A DNA stretch of 5,177 bases from JBEKLJ01 sp050010255 (GTDB lineage: Bacteria; Acidobacteriota; Terriglobia; Bryobacterales; Bryobacteraceae), in NCBI GenBank assembly GCA_050010255.1, contig JBEKLJ010000226.1:1-5177 (forward strand). Direction: 5' to 3'. Of the stretch, positions 5,114-5,177 are shown in pieces. Below the pieces are notes generated by a model. The model ran no database searches. It saw nothing but the letters and a program-made list of their open reading frames with translations, and was not told where the DNA came from. Numbering within the stretch: position 1 is the first letter of the stretch; each line of letters begins with the position of its first letter. A program made the position numbers and the translations under genes.

Positions 5114-5177
5114 GTGGGAGCGCCAGAGTTCTAAAGTCGTCCAGGATGGGGAGGGTGTCTGGTCAGGAATCTGACCG
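5114..5177. other. Right edge, no clear gene
   Basis: The integrase similarity fades here. An inverted repeat, GGTCAG/CTGACC with a 4-nt centre, occupies 5161-5176 and could be the end of another element or a hairpin; the window ends before this can be judged. Confidence 0.3.

Noticed and set aside
4898..5134. Plus-strand open frame of 78 codons at the right end
   Set aside because: It is the antisense of the integrase remnant, whose minus-strand reading matches a known conserved motif.

Overview
The window looks like a chromosomal segment of a GC-rich bacterium, most likely an acidobacterium of the Solibacter/Bryobacter type. That placement is an inference from three gene features: a secretin fused to a cohesin domain, two GspG-like pseudopilins directly behind it, and a DinB-fold protein with a signal peptide. 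No marker gene fixes the taxon.

Left part (1-2070, + strand): a tight three-gene operon for an envelope secretion or type IV pilus-like machine. It holds the 3' end of a secretin gene (secretin domain, proline-rich linker with five 21-bp repeats, C-terminal cohesin domain), then two GspG-type pseudopilins. The genes are 4 nt apart or overlap by 1 nt. The secretin would form the outer-membrane channel and the pseudopilins the periplasmic pseudopilus.

Middle (2071-3184): a GC-rich spacer, a complete tRNA-Gln(UUG) with encoded CCA and an extended -10 upstream, then a spacer of about 290 bp carrying a tRNA-3'-end-like fragment on the minus strand. After it comes a gene for an exported DinB-like four-helix protein, apparently leaderless, followed by a GC hairpin.

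Right part (about 3528-5113, all read on the minus strand): this appears to be the remains of a chromosomal integron. From right to left there is a decayed 3' end of an integron integrase gene (intI), a short inverted-repeat site resembling an attI core, a single cassette gene of lower GC for an exported PQQ-type beta-propeller protein, and 12 nt after its stop codon a 60-bp attC-like site with R''/L''/L'/R' architecture and an extra unpaired base in L''. The integrase lost the conserved His of its LGH motif, and the outer R' box of attC is degenerate, so the locus looks fossilised. The integrase points in the same direction as the cassette, the reverse of the class 1 layout.

The 370 bp between the DinB gene and attC (3159-3527) has strong GC3 bias but no gene that can be named.
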